This document shows, piece by piece, positions 1 to 6,470 of a stretch of 9,642 nucleotides of DNA. The DNA comes from Nitrospira sp. UBA6493 (GTDB lineage: Bacteria; Nitrospirota; Nitrospiria; Nitrospirales; Nitrospiraceae): positions 1-9,642 of the forward strand of contig DJMJ01000046.1 of NCBI GenBank assembly GCA_002435325.1, read 5' to 3'. Made by a program: the position numbers and the translations under genes. The first letter of the stretch is position 1. Each line of letters begins with the position of its first letter. The notes beneath the pieces are model-generated. The model was not told where the DNA came from and searched no databases. It saw only the letters and a program-made list of their open reading frames with translations.

Positions 1-130
1 GATAGCCACACACCTGGGTCACTTCGTCCACCAGGGCCGACCGGGTCCGCCGATAGGCTAATTGATACCGCTGCCACATCACCCGCAGATACTCGGCCTT
101 CGAGCGTCGCGCCATGCTGTCTGTCTCCAT
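1..130 (-). CDS. Partial integrase-type transposase, N-terminus only
   Basis: Read leftward from an ATG at 130, this gives 43 codons before the window edge, with no stop. The peptide begins METDSMARRSKAEYLRVMWQ and continues through a YQLAYRRTRSALVDE segment to QVCGY. This wording resembles the N-terminal helix-turn-helix region of integrase-core (DDE) transposases whose family members often read RSKxEYL...RYQ...LLDEFCxVCGY; this is from memory, not a search. The ATG at 130 is preferred over the in-frame ATG at 115 because an AAGGAGG ribosome-binding site lies at 137-143, six bases upstream of it. The catalytic domain lies outside the window, so whether the gene is intact cannot be judged. 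It is divergent from ffh and probably belongs to an insertion sequence whose end lies between here and the ffh promoter. Confidence 0.6.
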   Translation of the reverse strand, partial: METDSMARRSKAEYLRVMWQRYQLAYRRTRSALVDEVTQVCGY

Positions 131-169
131 CCTCCCCCTCCTTGGAGCCTGCCCCATGCAGGTCTGGCG

Positions 170-223
170 GGTAAGATTGACAAATGACGCAACGACCCGT
201 CGCTCGGTAAGATTTTAGATGAC
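170..223. repeat. Pair of short direct repeats, possible insertion-sequence end motif
   Basis: GGTAAGATT occurs at 170-178 and again at 206-214, each followed within a few bases by ATGAC (184-188 and 219-223). The two copies are about 36 bp apart and lie just upstream of the transposase-like gene. Repeated subterminal motifs of this kind often serve as transposase binding sites at insertion-sequence ends. That role is an inference; only the repetition is seen directly. Confidence 0.5.
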
Positions 224-236
224 TCAATTCGGTCGC

Positions 237-266
237 TTGACAGCCCATTGCCCATTTCTATACACT
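237..266 (+). promoter_or_regulatory. Sigma70-type promoter for the ffh-led operon
   Basis: A perfect -35 box TTGACA lies at 237-242. A -10 box follows either as TATACA at 259-264 (16 bp spacer) or TACACT at 261-266 (18 bp spacer). Transcription would start near 271-275 and give a leader of roughly 75 bases before the ffh ATG at 349. No operator or riboswitch-like fold was recognised in that leader, which contains a T-rich tract (CTTTTTCTTT at 331-340). This is the only convincing promoter seen upstream of the eleven-gene rightward block. Confidence 0.6.
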
Positions 267-348
267 GCCAGATGCTCTTTTGCTAGATTTTTCGAGGCGA
301 TCGGAGATCTGGGCGTAGGACTTCGGTGGCCTTTTTCTTTGTGACGTG

Positions 349-1695
349 ATGCTGGATGCGCTAAGCGATAAGTTCGAGAAAATTCTGAAGAAGCTTCGGG
401 GGCAGGGTGTGCTCACGGAGCAGAATATTACCGAAGCCTTGAAGGAGGTCCGCCTGGCTCTGCTCGAGGCGGACGTGAACTTCAGGATCGTCAAAGACTT
501 TATCGAACGCGTCCGGCAAAAAGCTGTCGGGCAGGAAGTGCTCCAAAGCCTGACGCCAGGACATCAGGTCGTCAAGGTTGTCTGGGACGAACTGTGCGAG
601 ATGATGGGCCGCGAGCGGGCCGGTCTTGCCCTCCACGCTACCCCGCCGACCGTGGTGATGATGGTCGGGCTGCAGGGTGCCGGGAAGACGACCACATGTG
701 GAAAGCTTGCGCGGCTTTTTAAGGGGCAGGGGAAACGGGTCCTGTTGGTTGCGGCCGATCCGCGAAGGCCGGCAGCCGGTGATCAGCTGAGCAGTCTGGG
801 CCGGGATCTCGGAATCGACGTCCACCGGGTCGACAACGCGCAAGCCACCCAGGCGGATGTGGTGGGGATCTGCCAGGCAGGCGTCGAGCGAGGGCGTGAA
901 CAGGGGTTCGATTTGGTCGTCCTCGATACAGGCGGGCGGCTCCATATCGACGATGAGCTGATGGGGGAGCTCGTTGCCGTGAAGACGGCGGTGCTGCCTC
1001 AGGAAGTATTGCTTGTTGCCGATGCCATGACGGGTCAAGATGCGGTCACCATGGCCAGCCAATTCGATCAGAAGGTGGGCCTGACCGGGGTCATCCTGAC
1101 GAAGGTGGAAGGCGATGCGCGCGGGGGCGCGGTTCTGTCCATCCGCGCGGTGACGGGCAAGCCGATCAAGTTCCTGGGGGTGGGCGAAAAGCTGGATGCG
1201 TTGGAAGTGTTCCATCCGGATCGGATGGCATCTCGCATCCTCGGGATGGGCGATGTTCTCTCGCTGATCGAGAAGGCGCAAGCGACCTTTACGCAGGAGC
1301 AGGCCGAGGAGGCGCAGCAGCGGCTGACCAGCAACACATTTACGCTGGAAGATTTTCGCAAGCAGCTGGGCCAGATGAATAAGTTGGGGTCGTTGGAGCA
1401 GATTCTCGGCATGTTGCCGGGCGGACAAAAGTTGGTGAGCGCGCTCGAGAACGAAAAGCCTGAGCGCGAAATGAAGCGGGCGTCAGCCATGATCGATTCG
1501 ATGACGGCGCGCGAGCGGCGCGATCATACGATCATCAACGGCAGCCGGAAGAAACGGATTGCGCGCGGCAGCGGGGCCAGCGTGCAGGATGTGAACCGGT
1601 TGATCAAGCAGTTTTTGTCGGCCAAGAAGCTGGCGAAAGCCATGACCGGCGCAGGCGGGCGGCGGCAGTTGGCCCAACTGATGCGGTCAATGTAA
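349..1695 (+). CDS. ffh: Signal recognition particle GTPase Ffh (SRP54)
   Basis: Ffh binds 4.5S RNA and signal sequences of nascent membrane proteins and delivers ribosomes to FtsY at the membrane. From the ATG at 349 the protein has 448 residues, the usual length. It has an N domain (about 1-95), a GTPase domain with P-loop GLQGAGKTT (107-115), DPRRPAAGDQL, and a C-terminal M domain with LGMLPGG and the RNA-binding stretch around SMTARERR and RIARGSGASVQDVNRL. Two GTPase motifs are unusual: G3 reads DTGGR (193-197) instead of DTAGR, and G4 reads TKVE (251-254) instead of TKxD. A GTG at 346 could also start the protein; neither start has a clear Shine-Dalgarno, and a T-rich tract precedes them. 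It is the first gene of the rightward block. Confidence 0.97.
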   Translation: MLDALSDKFEKILKKLRGQGVLTEQNITEALKEVRLALLEADVNFRIVKDFIERVRQKAVGQEVLQSLTPGHQVVKVVWDELCEMMGRERAGLALHATPPTVVMMVGLQGAGKTTTCGKLARLFKGQGKRVLLVAADPRRPAAGDQLSSLGRDLGIDVHRVDNAQATQADVVGICQAGVERGREQGFDLVVLDTGGRLHIDDELMGELVAVKTAVLPQEVLLVADAMTGQDAVTMASQFDQKVGLTGVILTKVEGDARGGAVLSIRAVTGKPIKFLGVGEKLDALEVFHPDRMASRILGMGDVLSLIEKAQATFTQEQAEEAQQRLTSNTFTLEDFRKQLGQMNKLGSLEQILGMLPGGQKLVSALENEKPEREMKRASAMIDSMTARERRDHTIINGSRKKRIARGSGASVQDVNRLIKQFLSAKKLAKAMTGAGGRRQLAQLMRSM

Positions 1696-1756
1696 TCATT
1701 GGCGATGATCGAAGAGTGTCAAGGCAGTTAACGGGTTTTCTTAAAGGAGGGTAGCT

Positions 1757-2038
1757 GTGGCAGTTCATCTCAGACTCGCTCGGACAGGCAGACATAAGCG
1801 GCCGATGTATCGGCTGGTGGCGGCGGATTCCCGCAAGGCCCGCGATGGACGGTTCCTGGAAATTCTGGGGATCTTCGATCCGCTCAAGGAGCAGGGGCTT
1901 CCTGAGTTGAAGCAGGAGCGCGTGCTCACCTGGTTGCATCAGGGCGCGCAGCCTTCCGTCACGGTGCGCACGTTGTTGCGGCGTGCCGGGGTGTGGAAGC
2001 AGTTTGAAGCCGAGAAGGCAGCCAAGAAGAAGGCCTAG
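1757..2038 (+). CDS. rpsP: 30S ribosomal protein bS16
   Basis: This 93-residue protein is a structural component of the small ribosomal subunit. The N-terminus MAVHLRLARTGRHKRPMYRL and the following ADSRKARDGRFLEILGIFDP are the family hallmarks, and the tail is lysine- and alanine-rich as usual. It starts with GTG at 1757, six bases after a strong AAAGGAGG at 1743-1750. The 61-base gap after ffh holds this ribosome-binding site and nothing else recognisable. rimM follows after eight bases. The KH-domain protein gene often found between rpsP and rimM is not present. Confidence 0.97.
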   Translation: MAVHLRLARTGRHKRPMYRLVAADSRKARDGRFLEILGIFDPLKEQGLPELKQERVLTWLHQGAQPSVTVRTLLRRAGVWKQFEAEKAAKKKA

Positions 2039-2046
2039 GACGTCCA

Positions 2047-2565
2047 ATGGTCGGACAGGCCGAGGCGGTGACAGTCGGGCGGATTGAGCGGCCTTTCGGT
2101 GTGAAGGGTGAGGTGAAGGTTCGTTCGCTCAGCGATGTTCCCCGTCGCATTGAAACGCTGGGACAGGTGAGTGTGCTCGCCACCAACGGAAAGATTTGGG
2201 ACACCCGCGTGACTCATGTGCGTCGCACGGGAACGGGGTTCATCGTCGGACTGGACGGACTGACAACGCCTGAAGATGCCGCGATGTGGCGCGGAGGGTT
2301 GATTCAGATCCCGCGCGGCACGGCGCCGACGTTGCCCGACGGGCAATATTATGAGTGCGACCTGATCGGCCTCCGCGTGCAGGACGAGCAGGGCCACGGA
2401 CTTGGACGACTGGACGATATCTGGGAATTGCCGGGCAATCATGTGTTTGTCGTGCATGATGGCACGAAGGAGACGTTGATTCCGGCAGCGAAGGATCTGA
2501 TTGCCGGGGTCGATCTCGAACTGGGTGTGATGACGGTGCGGATGGTCGAAGGATTGGGAGCCTGA
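2047..2565 (+). CDS. rimM: 16S rRNA processing protein RimM
   Basis: RimM assists maturation of the 30S head, binding uS19. The 172-residue product has the N-terminal RimM barrel with VGRIERPFGVKGEVKV (about residues 10-25) and a C-terminal PRC-barrel with YYECDLIGLRV, LGRLDDIWELPGNHVFVV and ETLIPA. Length is typical. It starts eight bases after the rpsP stop, with a modest AGGA ribosome-binding site over that stop, and its own TGA is separated from the trmD ATG by a single base, which suggests translational coupling. Confidence 0.96.
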   Translation: MVGQAEAVTVGRIERPFGVKGEVKVRSLSDVPRRIETLGQVSVLATNGKIWDTRVTHVRRTGTGFIVGLDGLTTPEDAAMWRGGLIQIPRGTAPTLPDGQYYECDLIGLRVQDEQGHGLGRLDDIWELPGNHVFVVHDGTKETLIPAAKDLIAGVDLELGVMTVRMVEGLGA

Positions 2566-2566
2566 C

Positions 2567-3352
2567 ATGTTGCGGGTTGATGTCCTTACGCTGTTTCCCG
2601 AGATGATTGAGCAAGCGGTGGGGCACAGCATGCTCAAGCGGGCGCAGGAGAAGGGGCTGTTGACCGTGCAGGCGCACAACCTGCGCGACTATACGCTGGA
2701 TCGGCACAAAGTGGCCGACGATGTGCCCTATGGCGGAGGCGCCGGCATGGTCATGAAAGCGGAACCGATTCTACGGGCTGTCGATGCGCTGCGTGAGCAG
2801 GCCCGGGTGGACGGCGAGGAGATCCGGCTCTTGTTTCCGTCACCGCAAGGCCGGCCCTTTACGCAGGATCAGGCTCGTGGGCTGGCGGCCGAGCGGCGAC
2901 GGATCGTCATTCTCTGCGGGCATTATGAAGGGGTGGACGAGCGCGTGCGCGAGGCGCTGCAGCCGGAAGAAGTGTCGGTGGGCGATTATGTGTTGACGGG
3001 CGGTGAGTTGCCGGCATTGGTTTTGATCGATGCCGCAACGCGATTGGTGCCTGGAGTGCTGGGGGATCCCGAGTCGGCGGTGGAGGAATCCTTCTCCGAT
3101 TCGCTGTTGGAATATCCGCACTACACCAGACCGGCGGAGGTGCGGGGCATGCGCGTTCCCGAGGTGTTGCTCTCCGGCCACCATGAAGCCATTCGCCTGT
3201 GGCGGCGGAAACAGGCGTTGCGCCGGACGTATGTCTGGCGTCCGGATCTCATTCGGGATCGAAGCCTGAGCAGTGAGGATCAACGGTTATTGAACGAGAT
3301 TATTAGCGAGGGTGTTTCGACGACGCCCGTTCGATGTGGGGAGGAGGGGTAG
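2567..3352 (+). CDS. trmD: tRNA (guanine-37-N1)-methyltransferase TrmD
   Basis: TrmD transfers a methyl group from S-adenosylmethionine to G37 of tRNAs, preventing +1 frameshifting. The 261-residue protein has the SPOUT-family landmarks: YGGGAGMVMK (55-64), the knot loop GHYEGVDER (118-126), VGDYVLTGGELPAL, the conserved Arg159 in RLVPGVLG, the likely catalytic Asp178 in SDSLLEYPHYTRP, and SGHHE (203-207). It is slightly longer than usual through a C-terminal tail. A GGGAG ribosome-binding site lies in the end of rimM. The last codons of trmD contain the GAGGAGGGG that serves rplS. Confidence 0.97.
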   Translation: MLRVDVLTLFPEMIEQAVGHSMLKRAQEKGLLTVQAHNLRDYTLDRHKVADDVPYGGGAGMVMKAEPILRAVDALREQARVDGEEIRLLFPSPQGRPFTQDQARGLAAERRRIVILCGHYEGVDERVREALQPEEVSVGDYVLTGGELPALVLIDAATRLVPGVLGDPESAVEESFSDSLLEYPHYTRPAEVRGMRVPEVLLSGHHEAIRLWRRKQALRRTYVWRPDLIRDRSLSSEDQRLLNEIISEGVSTTPVRCGEEG

Positions 3353-3356
3353 AAGC

Positions 3357-3749
3357 ATGAATCGGTTAGCACGCATTCAGCAGTCATTGATGAAGAAGGT
3401 GATGCCCAAGTTTGAAATCGGGGACACCGTTCGTGTCCACGTGAAGGTCGTGGAAGGTGAAAAGGAACGTATTCAGGTCTACGAAGGGGCGGTCATTGCC
3501 CGAAAAGGCGCGTCGAATACGGAAATGTTCACCGTGCGCAAAGTGTCCTATGGCGTCGGGGTCGAGCGTATGTTCCCGGTGCATTCCCCCATCGTGACGA
3601 AGGTCGATGTGGTTCGGCAAGGGCGTGTTCGTCGCGCCAAGCTCTATTATCTTCGTTCCAAGAAGGGCAAGTTCGCCAAGCTCGAAGAGCGCGAGTTTGT
3701 CGGCTCAGGGAAGGCTGCGTCGGCAAAGACGGAAGCGGTCGAGGCCTAA
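3357..3749 (+). CDS. rplS: 50S ribosomal protein bL19
   Basis: bL19 sits at the 30S-50S interface. The 130-residue product contains the family core from MPKFEIGDTVRVHVKVVEG through IQVYEGAVIARKG, the segment GVGVERMFPVHSPIV and RRAKLYYLRSKKGK. It has an extra alanine- and glutamate-containing tail of about 15 residues. The ATG at 3357 is chosen over an upstream in-frame ATG at 3312 because it gives the family N-terminus, is preceded by GAGGAGGGG at 3341-3349, and leaves a four-base gap after trmD instead of an overlap. Confidence 0.96.
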   Translation: MNRLARIQQSLMKKVMPKFEIGDTVRVHVKVVEGEKERIQVYEGAVIARKGASNTEMFTVRKVSYGVGVERMFPVHSPIVTKVDVVRQGRVRRAKLYYLRSKKGKFAKLEEREFVGSGKAASAKTEAVEA

Positions 3750-3791
3750 GTTTTTCTGCGGTCTGACGGCGCGCGTACACGCAAGACCTCT

Positions 3792-3811
3792 GAGCTGTGA
3801 GTACTAATCGG
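3792..3811 (+). other. Short stretch resembling the 3' end of 23S rRNA
   Basis: In the 74-base gap between rplS and rnhB, GAGCTG (3792-3797) is followed two bases later by AGTACTAATCGG (3800-3811). From memory, bacterial 23S rRNA genes end with GAGCTG, three bases, then a very similar (A/G)GTACTAATcGG. The match is only about 18 bases and could be chance. Its last bases overlap the GGAGGG (3810-3815) proposed as the rnhB ribosome-binding site. Confidence 0.3.
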
Positions 3812-3823
3812 AGGGCAAGCCGG

Positions 3824-4477
3824 GTGGGACCCACCGACGAGTTTGAGCAAGAAGCCCGGCGATGCGGCTATCGTCGCATCGCCGGTGTCGATGAAGCCGG
3901 ACGGGGACCATTGGCCGGTCCGGTCGTGGCTGCGGCCGTGATTCTGCCCGTTCGTTGCCGTCTTGCCGGCATCGACGATTCAAAACAGCTCTCTCTCAGC
4001 GAGCGCGAACGACTCTACGCCGCCATTCAAGAGCGGGCCGTAGGTGTTGGTGTGGGTTCCGCCTCGCCCCAAGAAATCGATCAGGTGAACATTCTCGAGG
4101 CGACCAGGCTGGCCATGTGCCGCGCCCTTGCGGCGCTTTATCCTGCTCCTGACTATGTCCTGATCGACGCGGTGTCGCTTCCGCATCTTGCACTGCCGGT
4201 CCGGTCCATTATCAAAGGCGATGCGTTGTCGTTATCGATCGCGGCGGCCTCCATTGTTGCGAAGGTGACGCGGGATCGCATGATGGCGGAGTATCACCAA
4301 ATCTATCCGCACTACAATTTTCTCGCACATAAAGGGTATGGCACGGAAGAGCATCTGGGGTGCCTGGCCCGGTATGGACTCTGTCCCATCCATCGGCTGA
4401 CGTTTGCCCCGCTTGTTGGGATGACAGGCAGAATCGGAATGGGCTCTCCCGAGCCTGCTTTTGAGGCGGTTCAATAG
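3824..4477 (+). CDS. rnhB: Ribonuclease HII
   Basis: RNase HII cuts RNA in RNA-DNA hybrids and removes single ribonucleotides from DNA. The 217-residue protein carries GVDEAGRGPLAGPVVAAAVIL with catalytic Asp23 and Glu24, DDSKQLS (51-57), VLIDA with Asp115, IKGD with Asp133, SIAAASIVAKVTRDR and the C-terminal HKGYGTEEH and GLCPIHRLTFAP. All four active-site acids are present. The GTG at 3824 is preferred because GGAGGG lies at 3810-3815, eight bases upstream; an in-frame GTG at 3797 would add nine residues but has no clear ribosome-binding site. The stop abuts the next gene's leader. Confidence 0.95.
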   Translation: MGPTDEFEQEARRCGYRRIAGVDEAGRGPLAGPVVAAAVILPVRCRLAGIDDSKQLSLSERERLYAAIQERAVGVGVGSASPQEIDQVNILEATRLAMCRALAALYPAPDYVLIDAVSLPHLALPVRSIIKGDALSLSIAAASIVAKVTRDRMMAEYHQIYPHYNFLAHKGYGTEEHLGCLARYGLCPIHRLTFAPLVGMTGRIGMGSPEPAFEAVQ

Positions 4478-4488
4478 TGGGAGCAGCG

Positions 4489-4881
4489 ATGACGACCCGC
4501 GATCCGCGCCATCGATTCGGCCAGGCCAGCGAAGACTGCGCCGAAGAGTTTTTGCGTCGGAAGGGATATCGGATTCTCGCACGGAATCTGCGAACCTCGC
4601 TGGGAGAGCTGGATTTAGTTGCAGAGGATGCGGGTGTGCTGGTGTTTGTCGAAGTGAAGGCCCGAACGACGGGCGCATTCGGCGGGGCGGTGCTGGCCGC
4701 GGACCGCCGCAAACAAGCGAAACTGATTCGCCTGGCCTCGCAGTATCTTGCCCAGCGGCATTTGATGGAACGGGCATGCCGGTTCGATGTGGTGTTGGTC
4801 CAAGGGGAAGCGGATGCGCCGCTCCAGGTCGAGCATATCGAGAATGCGTTCGATGTGTCCGATCAGGCGGGGCGCTGGTAG
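4489..4881 (+). CDS. yraN: YraN/UPF0102 family nuclease-like protein
   Basis: This small family has a restriction-endonuclease-like fold and is commonly found next to rnhB; its cellular role is poorly defined. The 130-residue product shows GQASEDCAEEFLRRKGYRIL at the start and the signature GELDLVAEDAGVLVFVEVKAR, with candidate metal-binding Glu40, Asp42, Glu55 and Lys57, then RFDVVLV. The ATG at 4489 is preferred because GGGAG lies at 4479-4483; an in-frame GTG at 4477 overlapping the rnhB stop (TAGTG) would add four residues. Nuclease activity is inferred from the fold only. Confidence 0.9.
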   Translation: MTTRDPRHRFGQASEDCAEEFLRRKGYRILARNLRTSLGELDLVAEDAGVLVFVEVKARTTGAFGGAVLAADRRKQAKLIRLASQYLAQRHLMERACRFDVVLVQGEADAPLQVEHIENAFDVSDQAGRW

Positions 4882-4890
4882 GGTATTTCC

Positions 4891-5574
4891 ATGGATGCCA
4901 TGATTCAGCTTATTCACGTGTCGAAGTCCTACGATCGCCGGCCGGCGCTCTCGGACATCTCCTTCGAAATCGAGAAGGGCGAATTCGTGCTGCTCATGGG
5001 GCCCAGCGGAGCGGGAAAGTCCACATTACTGCGGATGCTGATCGGGGCCGAACGACCGGATGACGGTCAGATCTTTGTCCAGGGGAAGAACGTCACCAAG
5101 CTGACACGCGCGGAAGTGCCCTACCTGCGAAGAAAAGTTGGGTCGGTGTTTCAAGACTTTCGTTTGCTCCCGAAGAAGTCCGTTTTTGACAATGTTGCAT
5201 TGCCGCTGATCGTCCAGGGCGTGCCGTCCGTCGATATCAGGAGAAAAGTCGCGGAGGCGTTGCGGGCTGTCGGTGTGGAGCATAAGAAGGACCAGTGGCC
5301 GACCAGCCTGTCGGCCGGTGAGCAGCAGCGGGTGTGCATTGCCAGGGCGATCGTCAATGGCCCTATTGTGTTATTGGCGGATGAGCCGACCGGAAATCTT
5401 GATCCGCAATTGACCGCAGAAATTGTTGAACTCTTCAAGTTGATCAATGCGCGCGGGACCACGGTCATTGTCTCAACCCACGACCCGCATGTCATGATGC
5501 TGGTCAATCGCCGGGTGATTACGCTTGAGCAGGGGGTGATGGTTACGTCACCAGAGCCGCGGGTGAGCGCATGA
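4891..5574 (+). CDS. ftsE: Cell division ATP-binding protein FtsE
   Basis: FtsE is the cytoplasmic ATPase of the FtsEX complex, which controls peptidoglycan hydrolysis at the division septum. The 227-residue product has Walker A GPSGAGKST (37-45), Q-loop Gln88, ABC signature LSAGEQQRV (140-148), Walker B LLADEP (161-166), D-loop GNLD and the switch His197 in STHDPH. The signature reads LSAGE where LSGGE is usual. The ATG at 4891 is chosen because TAGGG at 4879-4883 is seven bases upstream; an ATG at 4900 is possible. Its stop overlaps the ftsX start as ATGA, so the two are probably translated in a coupled way. Confidence 0.96.
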   Translation: MDAMIQLIHVSKSYDRRPALSDISFEIEKGEFVLLMGPSGAGKSTLLRMLIGAERPDDGQIFVQGKNVTKLTRAEVPYLRRKVGSVFQDFRLLPKKSVFDNVALPLIVQGVPSVDIRRKVAEALRAVGVEHKKDQWPTSLSAGEQQRVCIARAIVNGPIVLLADEPTGNLDPQLTAEIVELFKLINARGTTVIVSTHDPHVMMLVNRRVITLEQGVMVTSPEPRVSA

Positions 5575-6470
5575 GATCCTTGTCGTATCTGGTCCGGGAA
5601 GCCTGGGCAAATATGCGGATCAATCGCTCCACGACGGTGGTGGCGATCATGACGACCGCCTTCGCGCTGGCCTGCGTCGGAATTTTTCTCCTCCTGTATG
5701 TCAATCTCCGGAGCGCGGCCGGGTGGCTGCAAGACGATATCAAGATCATGGTGTATGTGGATGACCGGCTGACGCGCGAGGCGGTGGCTGAGCTTGAAGG
5801 CCGGCTTAAGGCTGATCGGATGGTGGCGGGGGCGCTCTACATTTCCAAGGAGCAGGCGTTGAGCGAATTTCGGACGCAGTTTCCCGCCGATTTCCATTTG
5901 CTCGAAGGGCTTGGTGAAAATCCGCTTCCGGCATCGTTTGTCGTGACGCTGGCCTCGCAGTATCGCGCGCCCGATGCAGTCAAACGCTGGACAGAACGTG
6001 TGCGAACCCTGCCCGGTGTGGCCAAGATCGACTATAATCAAGAATGGATCGATGCCTTGGCGGGATTGATCCACTACATTGAGCTGATTGCCATCGGCGT
6101 GGGCGTGATTCTTTCCGCGGCGGCGGTGACGATCATTGGCAATACCATCAGACTCACGCTGTTTTCGCGCCGGGAAGAGATTGAAATCTTGCGTCTGATC
6201 GGGGCGACACGGTCGTTTATCCGTATCCCATACCTGTTGGAAGGAGCGGTCTTGGGGGGCTGTGGCAGCGCGTTGTCGCTGGCCATTCTTAAGGGCGGAT
6301 TCGAGCTGTTTCGCCAGCAGATTGGGACAACCGGGCCGTTGCGTGGAATTGAGAGCCTGATTGCGTTTTTTCCGACATCGGTCTGCCTGGCGCTCGTCCT
6401 GGTGGGGATCGGACTGGGGATTGCGGGCAGTTTCGTGTCGCTTCGAAGATTTGGAGATGGCCGGACATGA
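5571..6470 (+). CDS. ftsX: Cell division membrane protein FtsX
   Basis: FtsX is the membrane partner of FtsE; its outer loop binds a peptidoglycan hydrolase or hydrolase activator. The 299-residue product has a short cytoplasmic start, a first membrane segment at about 22-44, a large extracytoplasmic domain (about 45-167), and three further membrane segments near 168-191, 220-240 and 268-290, with the cytoplasmic REEIEILRLIGAT motif (201-213) between the second and third. This topology and length are typical of FtsX. The gene starts inside the ftsE stop and ends over the start of the EnvC-like gene (ATGA), tying the three products together. Confidence 0.95.
   Translation: MRSLSYLVREAWANMRINRSTTVVAIMTTAFALACVGIFLLLYVNLRSAAGWLQDDIKIMVYVDDRLTREAVAELEGRLKADRMVAGALYISKEQALSEFRTQFPADFHLLEGLGENPLPASFVVTLASQYRAPDAVKRWTERVRTLPGVAKIDYNQEWIDALAGLIHYIELIAIGVGVILSAAAVTIIGNTIRLTLFSRREEIEILRLIGATRSFIRIPYLLEGAVLGGCGSALSLAILKGGFELFRQQIGTTGPLRGIESLIAFFPTSVCLALVLVGIGLGIAGSFVSLRRFGDGRT

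Noticed and set aside
177..213. TTGACA at 177-182 with TAAGAT at 208-213 as a promoter
   Set aside because: The spacer would be 25 bases, too long for sigma70, and the boxes fall within the direct repeats.
331..340. T-rich tract before ffh as an attenuator terminator
   Set aside because: No stable GC-rich hairpin could be drawn directly upstream of it.
361..1428. Long open frame on the minus strand inside ffh (355 codons)
   Set aside because: It lies entirely opposite the clear ffh gene, is rich in His, Arg, Leu and Pro as expected of an antisense shadow in GC-rich DNA, and shows no recognisable domain.
3760..3788. Inverted repeat GGTCT...AGACC between rplS and rnhB as a terminator
   Set aside because: The stem is only five pairs with a large asymmetric interior, and no T-run follows it.
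4461..5063. Open frame of 200 codons on the plus strand across yraN and the start of ftsE
   Set aside because: It crosses the boundary of two recognised genes in another frame, and its Gly-, Arg- and Cys-rich composition is typical of an out-of-frame reading.
5151..6074. Open frame of 307 codons on the minus strand across ftsE and ftsX
   Set aside because: It spans two well-supported genes, has no recognisable family and no credible ribosome-binding site, so it is best explained as a shadow.
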